Positions 1-9,022 of a stretch of DNA of 50,244 nucleotides are shown piece after piece. The position numbers and the translations under genes are program-made. The DNA comes from a virus. The DNA lies in the IMG/VR virus record IMGVR_UViG_3300005663_000064, positions 1 to 50,244 of that record. One strand, 5' to 3'. The notes under the pieces were generated by a model. That model saw only the letters and a program-made list of their open reading frames with translations. It ran no database searches and was not told the origin of the DNA. Every line of letters starts with the position of its first letter. Positions within the stretch are counted from its first letter, which is position 1.

Positions 1-51
1 TTATCTAAACATGCCGCTAAACGTAGAAGAAGAAAATTAAGAGGAAAGTAA
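1..51 (+). CDS. C-terminal end of a small basic protein (partial)
   Basis: An open frame runs from the first base to a TAA directly followed by the ATG of the scaffold gene. The visible 16 residues end in an Arg/Lys-rich tail (about nine basic residues). It sits exactly where the gene starting at 50202 would end if the genome is circular, but the two pieces are not in frame when joined directly: 2 (mod 3) extra bases would be needed. No function can be assigned. Confidence 0.55.
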   Translation, partial: LSKHAAKRRRRKLRGK

Positions 52-1074
52 ATGGCAGAAACAGAAAAGATGACTGACAAGCAAGTCGATGCTACTTTTG
101 GTGATTTAGACCAACCTGAATCTGATCCGTCAGAGATAGAGGTTGCGATACCGGAGAATACACCGGCTACTGAAGAAGTCGTTGAAGATAAAGTTGAGCA
201 GGATGAGGTTACGACCGAAACGCCTGAAGTGTCTGAGGAAGTTGATACGTCAACAGCAACGGAGGCTACGCAGGAGGAATCTACACCAGCGGAAACTACT
301 ACTGAAGAAACAACTGAGGTAAAGGTTGAAGTTGATATTAAACCTGAATGGCAGGATATGGAGAAGGAGGCGTTGATACAACTCCTTGCTGAGACTGAAC
401 AAAAGAGACGTGGTTTTCAGTCTGAATCCGTTAAGTCTGCCGATTCCCTTAAGATGCTCAATACGATTGAAGCATCTACAGGGCTTCCGGTTAATGACAT
501 GCTCTCACTCTTTACCGATCTTAACAAGCCTGAATTTCAGCAATATTTACAGTCTTGGTATAGCGGTGACCCACAGGATTTGACTACTAAAACGGTGTCA
601 ACTACTGAGAAATCCGCTCAAAGCTTTATGCCTGAAGGTAAAGATTACGACCTGACCGATGCCTTAGACCCAACGTCTGAGAGTGGTCAGGCTTATCTTA
701 AGTATAGTTCATGGTATAATGACCAACAGAGACTTATTGCCGATAACAGGGTTGTTCAGCAGAATATACAGGTAAGTCAGAGAGAAGCGAAACAGTATAT
801 ACTTGGTCAAGGTCAAGATATTTCTGAGTTTGATAAGTATGCTGATAAGTTCAACTCGCCCCTTGCTGTTGCCAAGCTTATTCATGCTGAGATGGTTCGA
901 GAACAGAATCAGGCAAAGATTAAGAATAAGAAGGCTGATGATGTTCTGACTAAGGTTAGAACCAATAAGGCTAAGATCAGTGGTGTAAATACCGTAACCG
1001 GTGTAGAGACTCAAGAAGTAGGTGAACGACCTCCTGTGATAAAGGAATTGAATGATGTATTTGGTGACTATTAA
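52..1074 (+). CDS. putative capsid scaffolding protein
   Basis: 340 aa. Residues 1-100 are a low-complexity, very acidic Glu/Thr/Val-rich segment. Residues 105-340 are predicted helical and charged (KEALIQLLAETEQKRRG). Its position directly before the major capsid gene, and after the portal if the genome is circular, is the classical place of the podovirus scaffold. Scaffolds are acidic and helical, direct procapsid assembly and leave before DNA is packaged. ATG follows the previous stop with no gap, with AGAGGAAAG as ribosome binding site. The assignment rests on synteny and composition, not on a recognisable domain. Confidence 0.7.
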   Translation: MAETEKMTDKQVDATFGDLDQPESDPSEIEVAIPENTPATEEVVEDKVEQDEVTTETPEVSEEVDTSTATEATQEESTPAETTTEETTEVKVEVDIKPEWQDMEKEALIQLLAETEQKRRGFQSESVKSADSLKMLNTIEASTGLPVNDMLSLFTDLNKPEFQQYLQSWYSGDPQDLTTKTVSTTEKSAQSFMPEGKDYDLTDALDPTSESGQAYLKYSSWYNDQQRLIADNRVVQQNIQVSQREAKQYILGQGQDISEFDKYADKFNSPLAVAKLIHAEMVREQNQAKIKNKKADDVLTKVRTNKAKISGVNTVTGVETQEVGERPPVIKELNDVFGDY

Positions 1075-1089
1075 ACGGAGGAATTAATC

Positions 1090-2412
1090 ATGGCTCTAGG
1101 TTCAAGAGCCACTACAAATACAGCGGGTACGATACCCTTACAGACTCGGAGAAAGTTTGATCGCTCTGATCTAATCGTTTTTAAGGAAGTTAATCATGCC
1201 CCTATGCTTACCAAGGTATTACGTAGTGGTAACAAACGCGTTACAACTGACCCGAAGTATTACGTCTTCGAAGACGACTATGAAAAGTTCGAATTCGAAT
1301 TGACCGGTGCGGTTGCAGCTGGTACAAGCCTTACGCTTGCTACCGACACGACCTACATATTTATCACATCCTTACAGGATTTTCTTAAAGCTGGCGATGC
1401 ACTTCACATCTCTGCTGGTGATCCTAATCAGTCTAATGCTGCCGGAACTGTGGCTGCTGCTGGTGAGGATGTAATCATTGAAGAAACAATCGGAATTAAC
1501 GCTGCGAGAGTAACCCGGTTCGGTGGATCAGGGGGACAGTCTTACGGCTGTACAAATGCTGCCGCTGGGAATACTATCAAGGCATCTCTTATAGGCCCGC
1601 CTACTCATGAAGGTTCAACCTCACCATCCGCACTTTCCGGTGCATTGACTGAGGATTTTAACTATACTGAGATTAATCGGCTGCCGTGGGAGAACACCGG
1701 TAGTAACATTGCTACCGAGTTTTATGCTGGCCCGGATGAACAACGTGAGGCACGTTTGAAACGTAAGACCTTCATGCGTAACCTTGAACGTTCATGGTGG
1801 CATCAGCATCGTAACATCCGCAGAGTTTCCGGTAAACCTAAACGTCATCGTGGTGGATGGTTCGAGTTTATCGCTGATACGGCTGCTTCCGGCACCCGTA
1901 TCGCGGTTTACGATTCAACCAAGGAGCTTATTAGTGGTGACGGTACTCAGCGCATGATCAACTTTGGGACATCATGGAGCGTTGACGACTTTAACAATGC
2001 GATGGAAAAAGCGTTTCAGTATGGCGGTCAGACTAAGACTGGCTATTCTGGCCCTGGTTTTATCACACGGTTCGAGAACGTTATGCGTCCTTATATTCGT
2101 ATGCAATGGACTACCGACAAGTTCGGTCAGAAAGTTGCCACTTACCAGTGCACTCACGGAATGGTGAATTTCATCATTGAACCTGAGTGGTATAATGAGT
2201 ATACCAATGATCTCGTCATAATTGATGAGGAATATTCGTGGTATCGTTATATGGGTAAATGTGTGGTCTGTAAGTCAAGTTCACGAGATATTCATGTTCA
2301 TACCAACATCCAGGCTAAGGATGTTGATGGAGTGAAGAACGAATTGTTCGCCGATATTGGGCCAGACCAGAAGCATCGGAATGCCCATACTTGGCTGACA
2401 GCGCAGGTATAG
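1090..2412 (+). CDS. major capsid protein
   Basis: 440 aa, preceded by ACGGAGGAATT, the strongest ribosome binding site of the head block, as expected for the most abundant protein. The N-terminal part has a basic/aromatic start and a beta-rich stretch (residues ~70-130). A central segment rich in Arg/Trp/His (ARLKRKTFMRNLERSWW, near residue 220) is followed by the FENVMRPYIRMQW-like region. The overall look resembles podovirus-type capsid proteins of the SU10/N4-like HK97-fold group. That family assignment is from memory of sequence character and should be tested by HHpred. Position between scaffold and the first tail-side genes fits. Confidence 0.8.
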   Translation: MALGSRATTNTAGTIPLQTRRKFDRSDLIVFKEVNHAPMLTKVLRSGNKRVTTDPKYYVFEDDYEKFEFELTGAVAAGTSLTLATDTTYIFITSLQDFLKAGDALHISAGDPNQSNAAGTVAAAGEDVIIEETIGINAARVTRFGGSGGQSYGCTNAAAGNTIKASLIGPPTHEGSTSPSALSGALTEDFNYTEINRLPWENTGSNIATEFYAGPDEQREARLKRKTFMRNLERSWWHQHRNIRRVSGKPKRHRGGWFEFIADTAASGTRIAVYDSTKELISGDGTQRMINFGTSWSVDDFNNAMEKAFQYGGQTKTGYSGPGFITRFENVMRPYIRMQWTTDKFGQKVATYQCTHGMVNFIIEPEWYNEYTNDLVIIDEEYSWYRYMGKCVVCKSSSRDIHVHTNIQAKDVDGVKNELFADIGPDQKHRNAHTWLTAQV

Positions 2413-2424
2413 GAGGATTGACCA

Positions 2425-3426
2425 ATGACGAGTATGATTAACGATCTAAATACAATGAGTCCGTCCGCTTTCAAACATAAGTTAGGGAGACTCGTTACAG
2501 CTAACCAGGCATTTCCAGCCTATACCCGTGGTAATACGTACTTTGTTGATCCTGAATTTGGGAAAGATTCATATTCCGGCACAGATATTAAGTATGCTTT
2601 CCAGACAATTCAGAAAGCAGTTGATAAATGTTCCGGTGAATCGGATGATTACATTTATCTCCTTCCCTCTGATGGTGTGGATTACGATGATGATACTGTG
2701 GGTACAAGTTTAGCCAATGCTTATGTTTACATTAACAAGTCAAACGTGCATTTGATCGGACTTAATCCGCCTCACATGCAATCGGTTATTATCAAACCTG
2801 GTGCGGCCGCTACTGCCGGCATTATAGCATTAGGAACTGGTGCCGACCGTTGTGAGATAGCTGGTATTACGTTTGATCTTACCACCGCTGCTAATGAATG
2901 TATCGATGTTCCGAGTGGTGGAGCAAACGGAGTATGGGTGCATGATTGTCACTTTATCGGAACCGGAGATACTAATGATACCGGTATCAATACGGCAAAT
3001 GCTGCTAATTCGTCATATTGGATTATTGAGGATTGTGTTTTTTATAATCTGGTAATCGGTGCAGTTAAGGGCTATTTTAACAGAGGTGTTATTAGAAATA
3101 ACAGAATAGTTAAAACTGTTACCGGTGCTCTTACAGACGGTATTAGTCTACTTGATAACACCACAACTGCTGATTCCGATGGATGTCTCGTTGAGAATAA
3201 TATAGTTGGCGGTGGGATTGTCGGCACTACGCCATTAGCAACCGGAATTAAGGTAGCCTCTGCATGTTATGGTGTCATTATTTCCAATAACTACATAGGG
3301 GGCTGCACTGATAACTTGAGTATGACCGAGAACACTGCGGCTGCACATGCATTTCACAATTACACTTATGATCAGGGTCAAGGTAATGTTGCCTACACCA
3401 CTCTTGATGATAAACTACCGCAATAA
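2425..3426 (+). CDS. right-handed beta-helix virion protein
   Basis: 333 aa. After a 40-residue N-terminal part there is FVDPEFGKDSYSGT, the usual opening of pectate-lyase-like phage beta-helices (DPxxGxDxxxGT). Parallel beta-helix rungs follow (GVWVHDCHFIG, YWIIEDCVFYN, GVIRNNRIV, GCLVENNIV, GVIISNNYIGG). Such folds are found in tailspikes, capsid fibres and depolymerases. It starts 12 bp after the capsid gene, so a capsid-attached or adhesion role is as likely as a tailspike. No catalytic triad could be picked out. Confidence 0.75.
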   Translation: MTSMINDLNTMSPSAFKHKLGRLVTANQAFPAYTRGNTYFVDPEFGKDSYSGTDIKYAFQTIQKAVDKCSGESDDYIYLLPSDGVDYDDDTVGTSLANAYVYINKSNVHLIGLNPPHMQSVIIKPGAAATAGIIALGTGADRCEIAGITFDLTTAANECIDVPSGGANGVWVHDCHFIGTGDTNDTGINTANAANSSYWIIEDCVFYNLVIGAVKGYFNRGVIRNNRIVKTVTGALTDGISLLDNTTTADSDGCLVENNIVGGGIVGTTPLATGIKVASACYGVIISNNYIGGCTDNLSMTENTAAAHAFHNYTYDQGQGNVAYTTLDDKLPQ

Positions 3427-3441
3427 TGGAGGTATAATATA

Positions 3442-3756
3442 ATGGGAAAAGCAATAGCGGGCAATCCAGATTGGATCAGCAACTCGACCATGATCATGGA
3501 ACGTGTTGTTGCTGCCGTGTCAAGCGGCGTTGCCGAAGTTCAGAAAATTAACAGCGGGGGAAGTGCCACACAGCTTGAGTATATCGAGAACATTGAATCT
3601 GTTTTCGGCACTCTCGTTCCTGCATCCGGGACAAGTTCATCTGCCCAAGGCGCCGATCCTGCATGGAGTAAGATTGGCAGTGATGGAAGTTCTGCACAGA
3701 TAACATGGAATGGTGCTACGAGTGTAACAGCTCATCTCATGGTTTTTGGCACATAG
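3442..3756 (+). CDS. small Ser/Gly-rich structural protein, unknown
   Basis: 104 aa, with AATGGAGGTATAATATA upstream. The sequence is rich in Ser, Gly, Ala and Thr, and its second half is predicted beta. It lies between the beta-helix protein and the glycosyltransferase cassette and its stop abuts the next ATG. It could be a head decoration protein or a short fibre subunit. No family is recognised. Confidence 0.6.
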   Translation: MGKAIAGNPDWISNSTMIMERVVAAVSSGVAEVQKINSGGSATQLEYIENIESVFGTLVPASGTSSSAQGADPAWSKIGSDGSSAQITWNGATSVTAHLMVFGT

Positions 3757-4731
3757 ATGCGATATTGTTTAGTAACATCAAGGCGGTGGAAGGAACTGTT
3801 TTTCCCTGGGGGGTTGACTCAGACCCTTCCATCCGGCTTATGGCAATGGCTTGGTGCTTTTGGTGGAACCGAGAAGGATTTACTTATCCCACGTTGTGAA
3901 GCCGATATGGAGGAATATGATATTGTTCATATTAATGTTCCAAGGGCAAATATCCCGTTTATCAGGCAGATCGCTGAGTGCAAACCTAAGCATACTAAAC
4001 TCGTTGTAAATGTAGATTATTCGATTGAGATGTGGCAGAACGGCTACGAGCACATTACCGTCTTATTGCGAGAATTGGATAAGGCTGACTTGATCTTCTC
4101 GGTTGAGTCAACTATGGCTGATATCATCAGTCATTACCTGAAGCGTCCAGTTCCCGTGATACCACATCCAACGAATATTGAGCAAGTTCAGGGCCATGCA
4201 AGGGAACGGCGCAATCCTAAACCGGTTATCGCCGTTATCGGGCATCGCTATGATAAGAATTTTACTCTACCATACTTTACCTTCCATGACATCGATTGTC
4301 TGTCGATCTTATTCGGCTATACCAAGATCGATGCCAAGGGAATCGGGTTTTACTACGATATAGTCAATGAGAACTTGCCGATTGAGAAGTATTTCAATCT
4401 GCTTGCAGGTTGTGACATCGCTATCGAGACAGCTCTTACGAGAAGCTATGGACGCAGCGTGGTGGAGTGCGCCATATTGGGTATTCCCGTTATCGGTGGC
4501 CCTAACGTGGAAGCTATGAGAACTATGTTTCCCGACACCTGTGAAAGGATCGCTGAAACACGTGTAATTCACGACTTGATAATGACATTAATGCAAGATC
4601 ACGAATACTGTGATTATACGGTGAAGCGAGCACAGAGTAAGATCGATAACTATTCACACGAAACTTGTAAGAATATGATGCTCGAGGCTTTAGGATATGA
4701 AGTGGAATGTAAACAGGCAGTTGGTTTCTAA
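3757..4731 (+). CDS. GT-B fold glycosyltransferase (GT4-like)
   Basis: 324 aa. The N-terminal half has the Rossmann-like pattern of GT-B enzymes (YDIVHINVPRANIPF; HTKLVVNVDY). The C-terminal half carries a nucleotide-sugar binding region: PVPVIPHPTNIE near residue 130, VIAVIGHRYDKNF near 155, and SYGRSVVECAILGIPVIGG near 230, which matches the ExxE-type donor site of GT1/GT4 families (here one E, in VVECAILGIPVI). It likely transfers a sugar from a nucleotide donor; acceptor unknown. It is the first gene of a tightly packed cassette (35-bp overlap with the radical SAM gene). Confidence 0.75.
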   Translation: MRYCLVTSRRWKELFFPGGLTQTLPSGLWQWLGAFGGTEKDLLIPRCEADMEEYDIVHINVPRANIPFIRQIAECKPKHTKLVVNVDYSIEMWQNGYEHITVLLRELDKADLIFSVESTMADIISHYLKRPVPVIPHPTNIEQVQGHARERRNPKPVIAVIGHRYDKNFTLPYFTFHDIDCLSILFGYTKIDAKGIGFYYDIVNENLPIEKYFNLLAGCDIAIETALTRSYGRSVVECAILGIPVIGGPNVEAMRTMFPDTCERIAETRVIHDLIMTLMQDHEYCDYTVKRAQSKIDNYSHETCKNMMLEALGYEVECKQAVGF

Positions 4732-5362
4732 GATAGACCAGAGGCATACCAAGTCTTATATACGTGATGACGGCAGGTTTGGCTTTCGTGTTAATTGCTA
4801 TCTCACGTTTAAGTGTAGTCTTGATTGCCATTACTGCACGAATAAGTATCTGGACGGCGTGACTCCATGTTCTGATGAGATGGATCTAACCGGATGGATG
4901 AAAGCCATCGAAGGGTTCCAACTTCCGATTATGCATGTCTACATTACAGGCGGAGAACCTACTCTACATCCCGACTTTAGCGATATAGTTAATTCTCTCT
5001 TAGGGCGCGGATACAGTATCACGCTCATGTCGAACCTTACCAATGGCAAGATGGGTGAGTTAATCAAAGATGGCGCCAAGGAGAACAGCACGTTACCATC
5101 TGGTAAGCAGCGGTTCCGAATCCTGGCAACAAGGCATGTTGGATACTCATCGACTATGTTTAAAGATAGGCTTGAGGAATTGCGCGATTACCCGATCTAT
5201 CCATTAGAATTTGAGGAGGAGCAATTACTCGATGTAAGTCATTCACTATCGGTTATGGATAAGGATAAGTGCCTCAATGAGGTTAAGTTCTGTATTGGCC
5301 CTGATGGGAAGTTCTTTACGAGTAAGCGTGATCTGCTTGAGAACTATGCGGGGCCGTCATGA
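4697..5362 (+). CDS. radical SAM protein
   Basis: 221 aa. The [4Fe-4S] motif CxxxCxxC is clear at C40, C44 and C47 (KCSLDCHYCTNKY), and the SAM-binding GGEP motif is at residues 85-88 (YITGGEPTLHP), followed by the usual YSITLMSNLTNG strand. It is short, so the barrel is probably partial, and the C-terminus holds no SPASM-like cysteine cluster (only two further Cys near 193 and 200). It overlaps the preceding glycosyltransferase by 35 bp and the next gene by 4 bp, so it is co-translated with sugar-transfer enzymes. The reaction is unknown. It is not an obvious QueE, because the cysteine spacing differs and no other preQ genes are present. Confidence 0.85.
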   Translation: MKWNVNRQLVSKIDQRHTKSYIRDDGRFGFRVNCYLTFKCSLDCHYCTNKYLDGVTPCSDEMDLTGWMKAIEGFQLPIMHVYITGGEPTLHPDFSDIVNSLLGRGYSITLMSNLTNGKMGELIKDGAKENSTLPSGKQRFRILATRHVGYSSTMFKDRLEELRDYPIYPLEFEEEQLLDVSHSLSVMDKDKCLNEVKFCIGPDGKFFTSKRDLLENYAGPS

Positions 5363-6141
5363 TAACTCTATGCCCAGTTTATGTTGAACCTTCAGTGGAA
5401 AACGAGGGCAATGAAGTTGTGAGGAACTCCCGCAATTTTGATTATAGCAAGATGCTGGATTGCTTATCGGAGAGTCTCAGATGGCATAGTGACTATGTTG
5501 AGTTTCTTGTTCTGACCGATGGTAATACCAATGTTTACGGTCATGACTCGTTTAGAGTAAGTTTGGATAATATGACCGTTATGGAATCCTTTGTTCATTT
5601 ACAGACTTTAGCCGTTAAGGAAAGACTTAGCGAGGGCAAGATGATCCTTACAGGTTGCGATCACATTGTCTGTGGTGATTTAAGCAATCTCTTTAACGGC
5701 ATCGACTTTGATGTAGCTATCGGGGTGAGGAAGAATCAAGGCAAGGTTAATGACTCTCTCGTTGTGGTTAATGACGGCAGACCGGATAAAGCTAACGATT
5801 TCTTTAAGCGTAGACTTGACCATTATAACGAAATGCGCCAAGATGAGCGAGTTTGGTGGGGTAGTCAGGATAGCTATGATAAGGTGATCAGGTCGTTCAA
5901 GGAAAGTGACTTATGGGAATCTAAGGTCTACGATATGGACGGTATCAAGGTTTATATCTATGAATATGGAGGTGGGTGGATTAACAACTTCAAGTATAAG
6001 GTAAATGGGTCGAGTGAGTTCATGGATGAGTTTATGAATAACCTTCCTCTGATCTTTGACCTTAAAGGCAATGCTAAGGCTGATCATAGTTACTGGTATA
6101 AACTCTTTAAACGGAGGTTCGGTGAAGATCGCAATAATTGA
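5359..6141 (+). CDS. GT8-like nucleotide-sugar transferase
   Basis: 260 aa. It starts with a Rossmann-type strand (MITLCPVYVEP). The GT-A type metal site appears as GKMILTGCDHIVCGDLSNLF (near residues 95-115), matching the glycogenin/GT8 pattern of an Asp-x-Asp region followed by a GDL turn, but with CDH in place of a strict DxD. The end (LIFDLKGNAKADHSYW) resembles the GT8 His-x-x-Gly-x-x-Lys area only loosely. ATGA overlap with the radical SAM gene places it in the same operon. Sugar donor and acceptor are unknown. Confidence 0.6.
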   Translation: MITLCPVYVEPSVENEGNEVVRNSRNFDYSKMLDCLSESLRWHSDYVEFLVLTDGNTNVYGHDSFRVSLDNMTVMESFVHLQTLAVKERLSEGKMILTGCDHIVCGDLSNLFNGIDFDVAIGVRKNQGKVNDSLVVVNDGRPDKANDFFKRRLDHYNEMRQDERVWWGSQDSYDKVIRSFKESDLWESKVYDMDGIKVYIYEYGGGWINNFKYKVNGSSEFMDEFMNNLPLIFDLKGNAKADHSYWYKLFKRRFGEDRNN

Positions 6142-7021
6142 CAGAATTAAAACGTTCAGTCCGATATTTGCTGAACACTGGAAGAAGAAACATGAGGTGA
6201 CTACCTCATCTACTTATGTGAGCGTTTCTGCCACATCGGATTATTATGATATAGTTTACTTCGATTGGGCTGATGGGAATTGCGTAGAATACTTTACCAA
6301 TCTTAACGGCAAGAAGCGACCAAAGGTGATAGTTCGGATCAGGCGTTACGAAGCGTTTGATACCGGCAAGATGACGAAGATCGATTGGGACAAGGTTGAT
6401 GAGATCGTATTTAATACTGAGTTTCTTAGGAATATGTGTCATGCCTGGTATAAAGTTGATAAGTTCAAGGATGCTCACATTATTCCTAATGGCGTTGACG
6501 TGTCTAAGTGGAACTTCAGAGAACGAACCGGTGGCAACAAGATAGCGATGCTTGCTTACTGGAAAGAGCGTAAGAACATTTCTATGGCGATGCAGATATT
6601 CGCATTGCTTCCCCCTCACTATGAGTTTCACCTTGCTGGTAGATGGAATGATGCTGTATCTCGTTTTCTGGTGGATGATTCCGCTATGAAACTTGGCATT
6701 AAGAACCGGGTTTTCGTTACAGACGGTCTTGTCGACACCGACAGTTACCTTGATGATAAAGATTACCTGCTACAGACCTCGACATCGGAAGGCGTATCGA
6801 ACATCGTTATTGAGTCGATGGCTAAAGGGATTAAGCCGGCTATCTTTAACAGTCTTGGACAGCAGGGTTTATATCCGAGAGATTGTATGTTCAATCACAT
6901 TCTTGAGGCTAAGGATATTATAATTGATACTTCTGCTTATCTGTCAGGTTTATATCGTTCCTATGTAGATGAGCGGTATAACCGTAAAGAGATGTTAACT
7001 AAGATGGATGCGTTATTATAA
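6122..7021 (+). CDS. GT4 family glycosyltransferase
   Basis: 299 aa from a GTG preceded by ACGGAGG with 4-nt spacing. An in-frame ATG upstream at 6056 would overlap the previous gene by 86 bp and has no comparable ribosome site. Family motifs: HIIPNGVDVSKWNF (~100-113), KIAMLAYWKERKNISMA (~137), HYEFHLAGRW, and the donor-binding TSTSEGVSNIVIESMAKGI (~220-240) with two Glu eight residues apart as in GT4 retaining enzymes. It is the third transferase of the cassette and overlaps the previous gene by 20 bp. Confidence 0.85.
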   Translation: MKIAIIDRIKTFSPIFAEHWKKKHEVTTSSTYVSVSATSDYYDIVYFDWADGNCVEYFTNLNGKKRPKVIVRIRRYEAFDTGKMTKIDWDKVDEIVFNTEFLRNMCHAWYKVDKFKDAHIIPNGVDVSKWNFRERTGGNKIAMLAYWKERKNISMAMQIFALLPPHYEFHLAGRWNDAVSRFLVDDSAMKLGIKNRVFVTDGLVDTDSYLDDKDYLLQTSTSEGVSNIVIESMAKGIKPAIFNSLGQQGLYPRDCMFNHILEAKDIIIDTSAYLSGLYRSYVDERYNRKEMLTKMDALL

Positions 7022-7719
7022 TGGGTAATTTAACATTTAATTATCAGAAGACTTGCAAGCGGTGCAGAGAAGATAAGTCGTTAAATAGATTTGAATCTTT
7101 ACCTAGTAATAGATTCAGACTTATTTGTAAGGATTGCTATAATAAACGTAGGAGAGAGTTGCACGGAGGTGTTGAAAGAGATAATGTTAGGAGGCTTAAA
7201 AAGCTGAATGGTATTATAAATAAAATAAGTGGTTGTTCTTTATTGTCTATGTATAAACCTGACGATAGTAGCCATTATAGGATTAAATTATCTTATTGTG
7301 GGTTTGAGTGGGATCTAAGAAATTCGAGTTTTATACAAGGAAATAGACCTTGGACTAAGTATAAACAACCAGATTATGTAGATGGTAGTTATGTTTATAA
7401 GTTTTTAGACTGTAAGAAAAAAGTTTTATATGTTGGTAAAAGCTCTTTTGTAAATGAAAGAATGAGTAAACATTTTTCTCCGTCTGAAATTAAAAAGGGA
7501 AAACAATATTGGAAATCAGATGTAGCTCAAGTACTTATTCTTAAATGTGAATCTGAAGCTGATATGCATTTTTTAGAGTCATATTTAATTAATAAAATAA
7601 AACCTAAGCATAATATGGGATCTATTGCTAAAGATCAGTTATCTTTTAATATAGAAATTCCAGAATTTAAGGATATGTGGGTTGAGGCAGTTTATGGCAA
7701 TGTTGACAAAACACTTTAA
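7021..7719 (+). CDS. GIY-YIG homing endonuclease
   Basis: 232 aa. The N-terminal part has a zinc-binding pair (C12/C15 and C36/C39) as in many phage endonucleases. The GIY-YIG domain covers ~120-200: YVYKFLDCKKKVLYVGKSS with the conserved Arg in FVNERMSKHF, and the terminal LESYLINKIKPKHN with its Glu and Asn. The gene is visibly more A+T-rich than its neighbours, a sign of recent insertion between the sugar cassette and the peptidase gene. It overlaps that gene's start by 26 bp. Probably a free-standing homing endonuclease. Confidence 0.9.
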   Translation: MGNLTFNYQKTCKRCREDKSLNRFESLPSNRFRLICKDCYNKRRRELHGGVERDNVRRLKKLNGIINKISGCSLLSMYKPDDSSHYRIKLSYCGFEWDLRNSSFIQGNRPWTKYKQPDYVDGSYVYKFLDCKKKVLYVGKSSFVNERMSKHFSPSEIKKGKQYWKSDVAQVLILKCESEADMHFLESYLINKIKPKHNMGSIAKDQLSFNIEIPEFKDMWVEAVYGNVDKTL

Positions 7720-8041
7720 TAGATCAGAGTTTGCATGTAAATGTGGTTGTGGATTTGATACAGTGGATTACTTACTTCTGCTTGTGTTAGAGGACTTAAG
7801 AGATGTTTTTGGAGCAATTATCATAAACAGTGGGTATAGGTGCAAGTTATACAACCGTGCGATCGGTGGAGGAATGTTTAGTCAGCACAAGAAAGGTAGA
7901 GCAGCTGATGTGGTTGTCAATGTTACGCCGGCACAGGCCATTCAAGATTATCTAAAAGAGAAGTACCCTGATCGATTCGGAATAGGATGCTATGATGGCT
8001 TTACCCATATTGATGTTAGAAACAGAAAGGCGCGTTGGTAA
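7694..8041 (+). CDS. M15 family D-Ala-D-Ala-type peptidase (endolysin candidate)
   Basis: 115 aa from ATG 7694, which has GAGG six bases upstream; a TTG at 7682 is the longer alternative. The M15 zinc site is complete: SQHKKGRAADV (His65, Asp72) and THIDV (His105), within the usual SGYRC..N..IGG context. Such enzymes cut peptidoglycan stem peptides. With membrane proteins downstream at 23.5-24.3 kb, a lysis role is likely, although a virion-associated wall-cutting role is possible given its position among structural genes. Confidence 0.88.
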   Translation: MAMLTKHFNRSEFACKCGCGFDTVDYLLLLVLEDLRDVFGAIIINSGYRCKLYNRAIGGGMFSQHKKGRAADVVVNVTPAQAIQDYLKEKYPDRFGIGCYDGFTHIDVRNRKARW

Positions 8042-8694
8042 TGACAGTTCTTGAGATGACATTGTTACTTGGTGATTTGATGAACGATAGCACTGTTGCC
8101 GGAACAGGCGAAGGTAACGAATGGACTGCGGCCACTAAGGTGAGGTTCCTCAATAGATCACAAGAACGATTCTGTGCATTGGTGGTTAATGATGCCTTGA
8201 GTGAACTTCAGACTATCAAGAGTGTTTCTGCTATGACGAGTAGTGGGTTTGCCTTCTCAGGCTTATCTGCCGGTAATAATTATTTCAGATATGTCAATGC
8301 TAAGAATACCACTGACAATGTGTTCTTCACTAAGATAGAATCAGGTCAGGTAGGTCAGATTGACAATAGCCTTGCAACCGGCGAGGACGATGACCCGCTC
8401 TGTTATATCTTTAAGGACACATTCTTTCCCATCTTTACAAGTGGGAACAGAGATGTAGACATCTGGTATATCCGGCGACCTAAGACTCTCGTTGTAAGTG
8501 GTGCTTCAGGTGGGGAAGCTGCAACCTGTGAGATTAATGATATGTTTCATTGGCACATAGTCGCACTGGCTGAGGCTTGGATGAAGTCTGCTACGAAGGA
8601 GTTTGAGAACGCATCGGCTCTTATCAAGACAGCGTTTGATGAGATTGCATTGATTAATCAGAATTATAAGGTGTTGGAGAGTAGTGATGAATAG
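8041..8694 (+). CDS. putative head-tail adaptor protein
   Basis: 217 aa from an ATG overlapping the previous stop (TAATG). The design matches podovirus/siphovirus adaptors: an N-terminal helix pair (KVRFLNRSQERFCALVVNDAL), a beta middle (DVDIWYIRRPKTLVV), then a long C-terminal helix (MFHWHIVALAEAWMKSATKEFENA). Located between the peptidase and tail genes. Function inferred from fold pattern and synteny only. The gene at 11283 has a similar C-terminal helix, so two adaptor-like proteins exist. Confidence 0.6.
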   Translation: MTVLEMTLLLGDLMNDSTVAGTGEGNEWTAATKVRFLNRSQERFCALVVNDALSELQTIKSVSAMTSSGFAFSGLSAGNNYFRYVNAKNTTDNVFFTKIESGQVGQIDNSLATGEDDDPLCYIFKDTFFPIFTSGNRDVDIWYIRRPKTLVVSGASGGEAATCEINDMFHWHIVALAEAWMKSATKEFENASALIKTAFDEIALINQNYKVLESSDE

Positions 8695-9022
8695 ACTTGA
8701 AGCAAGAGAATACGTTGAGATGATGACTGGTCAGATTGGCACTGCCAAGACTGATGGTCGCAAGACTCTGCGTAAGGGATTTCTGAATAAGATAATTAAC
8801 GAGATTCAATTGGATTACTTTCGCACTACCCATTCACTTGAGGCGTTTAGTCATACGGTTATATCGGACAATCAGTTTGAATATACCTTGCCTACGAATA
8901 TCCTCAAGGATGGAATACAGCGGGTCACGGTTGATGATGCAGTATATACTCATAGGCAGTTCCCAAATACCGTTGATGGTTGGGAACATAGCAACTCAGA
9001 AGATCAGGTGCAGACATCATGA
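8687..9022 (+). CDS. small virion protein, unknown
   Basis: 111 aa from ATG 8687, overlapping the adaptor gene by 8 bp; a GTG three bases earlier is possible. It has an N-terminal helix (RLEAREYVEMMTGQIG), basic residues, and a YTLPTNILKDGIQRVTVDD segment that looks like the middle strand region of adaptor/connector proteins. Probably a structural protein of the neck; no family is recognised. Confidence 0.6.
   Translation: MNRLEAREYVEMMTGQIGTAKTDGRKTLRKGFLNKIINEIQLDYFRTTHSLEAFSHTVISDNQFEYTLPTNILKDGIQRVTVDDAVYTHRQFPNTVDGWEHSNSEDQVQTS

Noticed and set aside
4697-5362. Radical SAM gene as QueE of a 7-deazaguanine DNA modification pathway
   Set aside because: Cysteine spacing is CxxxCxxC, the neighbours are glycosyltransferases, and no queC, queD, folE or DNA transglycosylase genes are visible.
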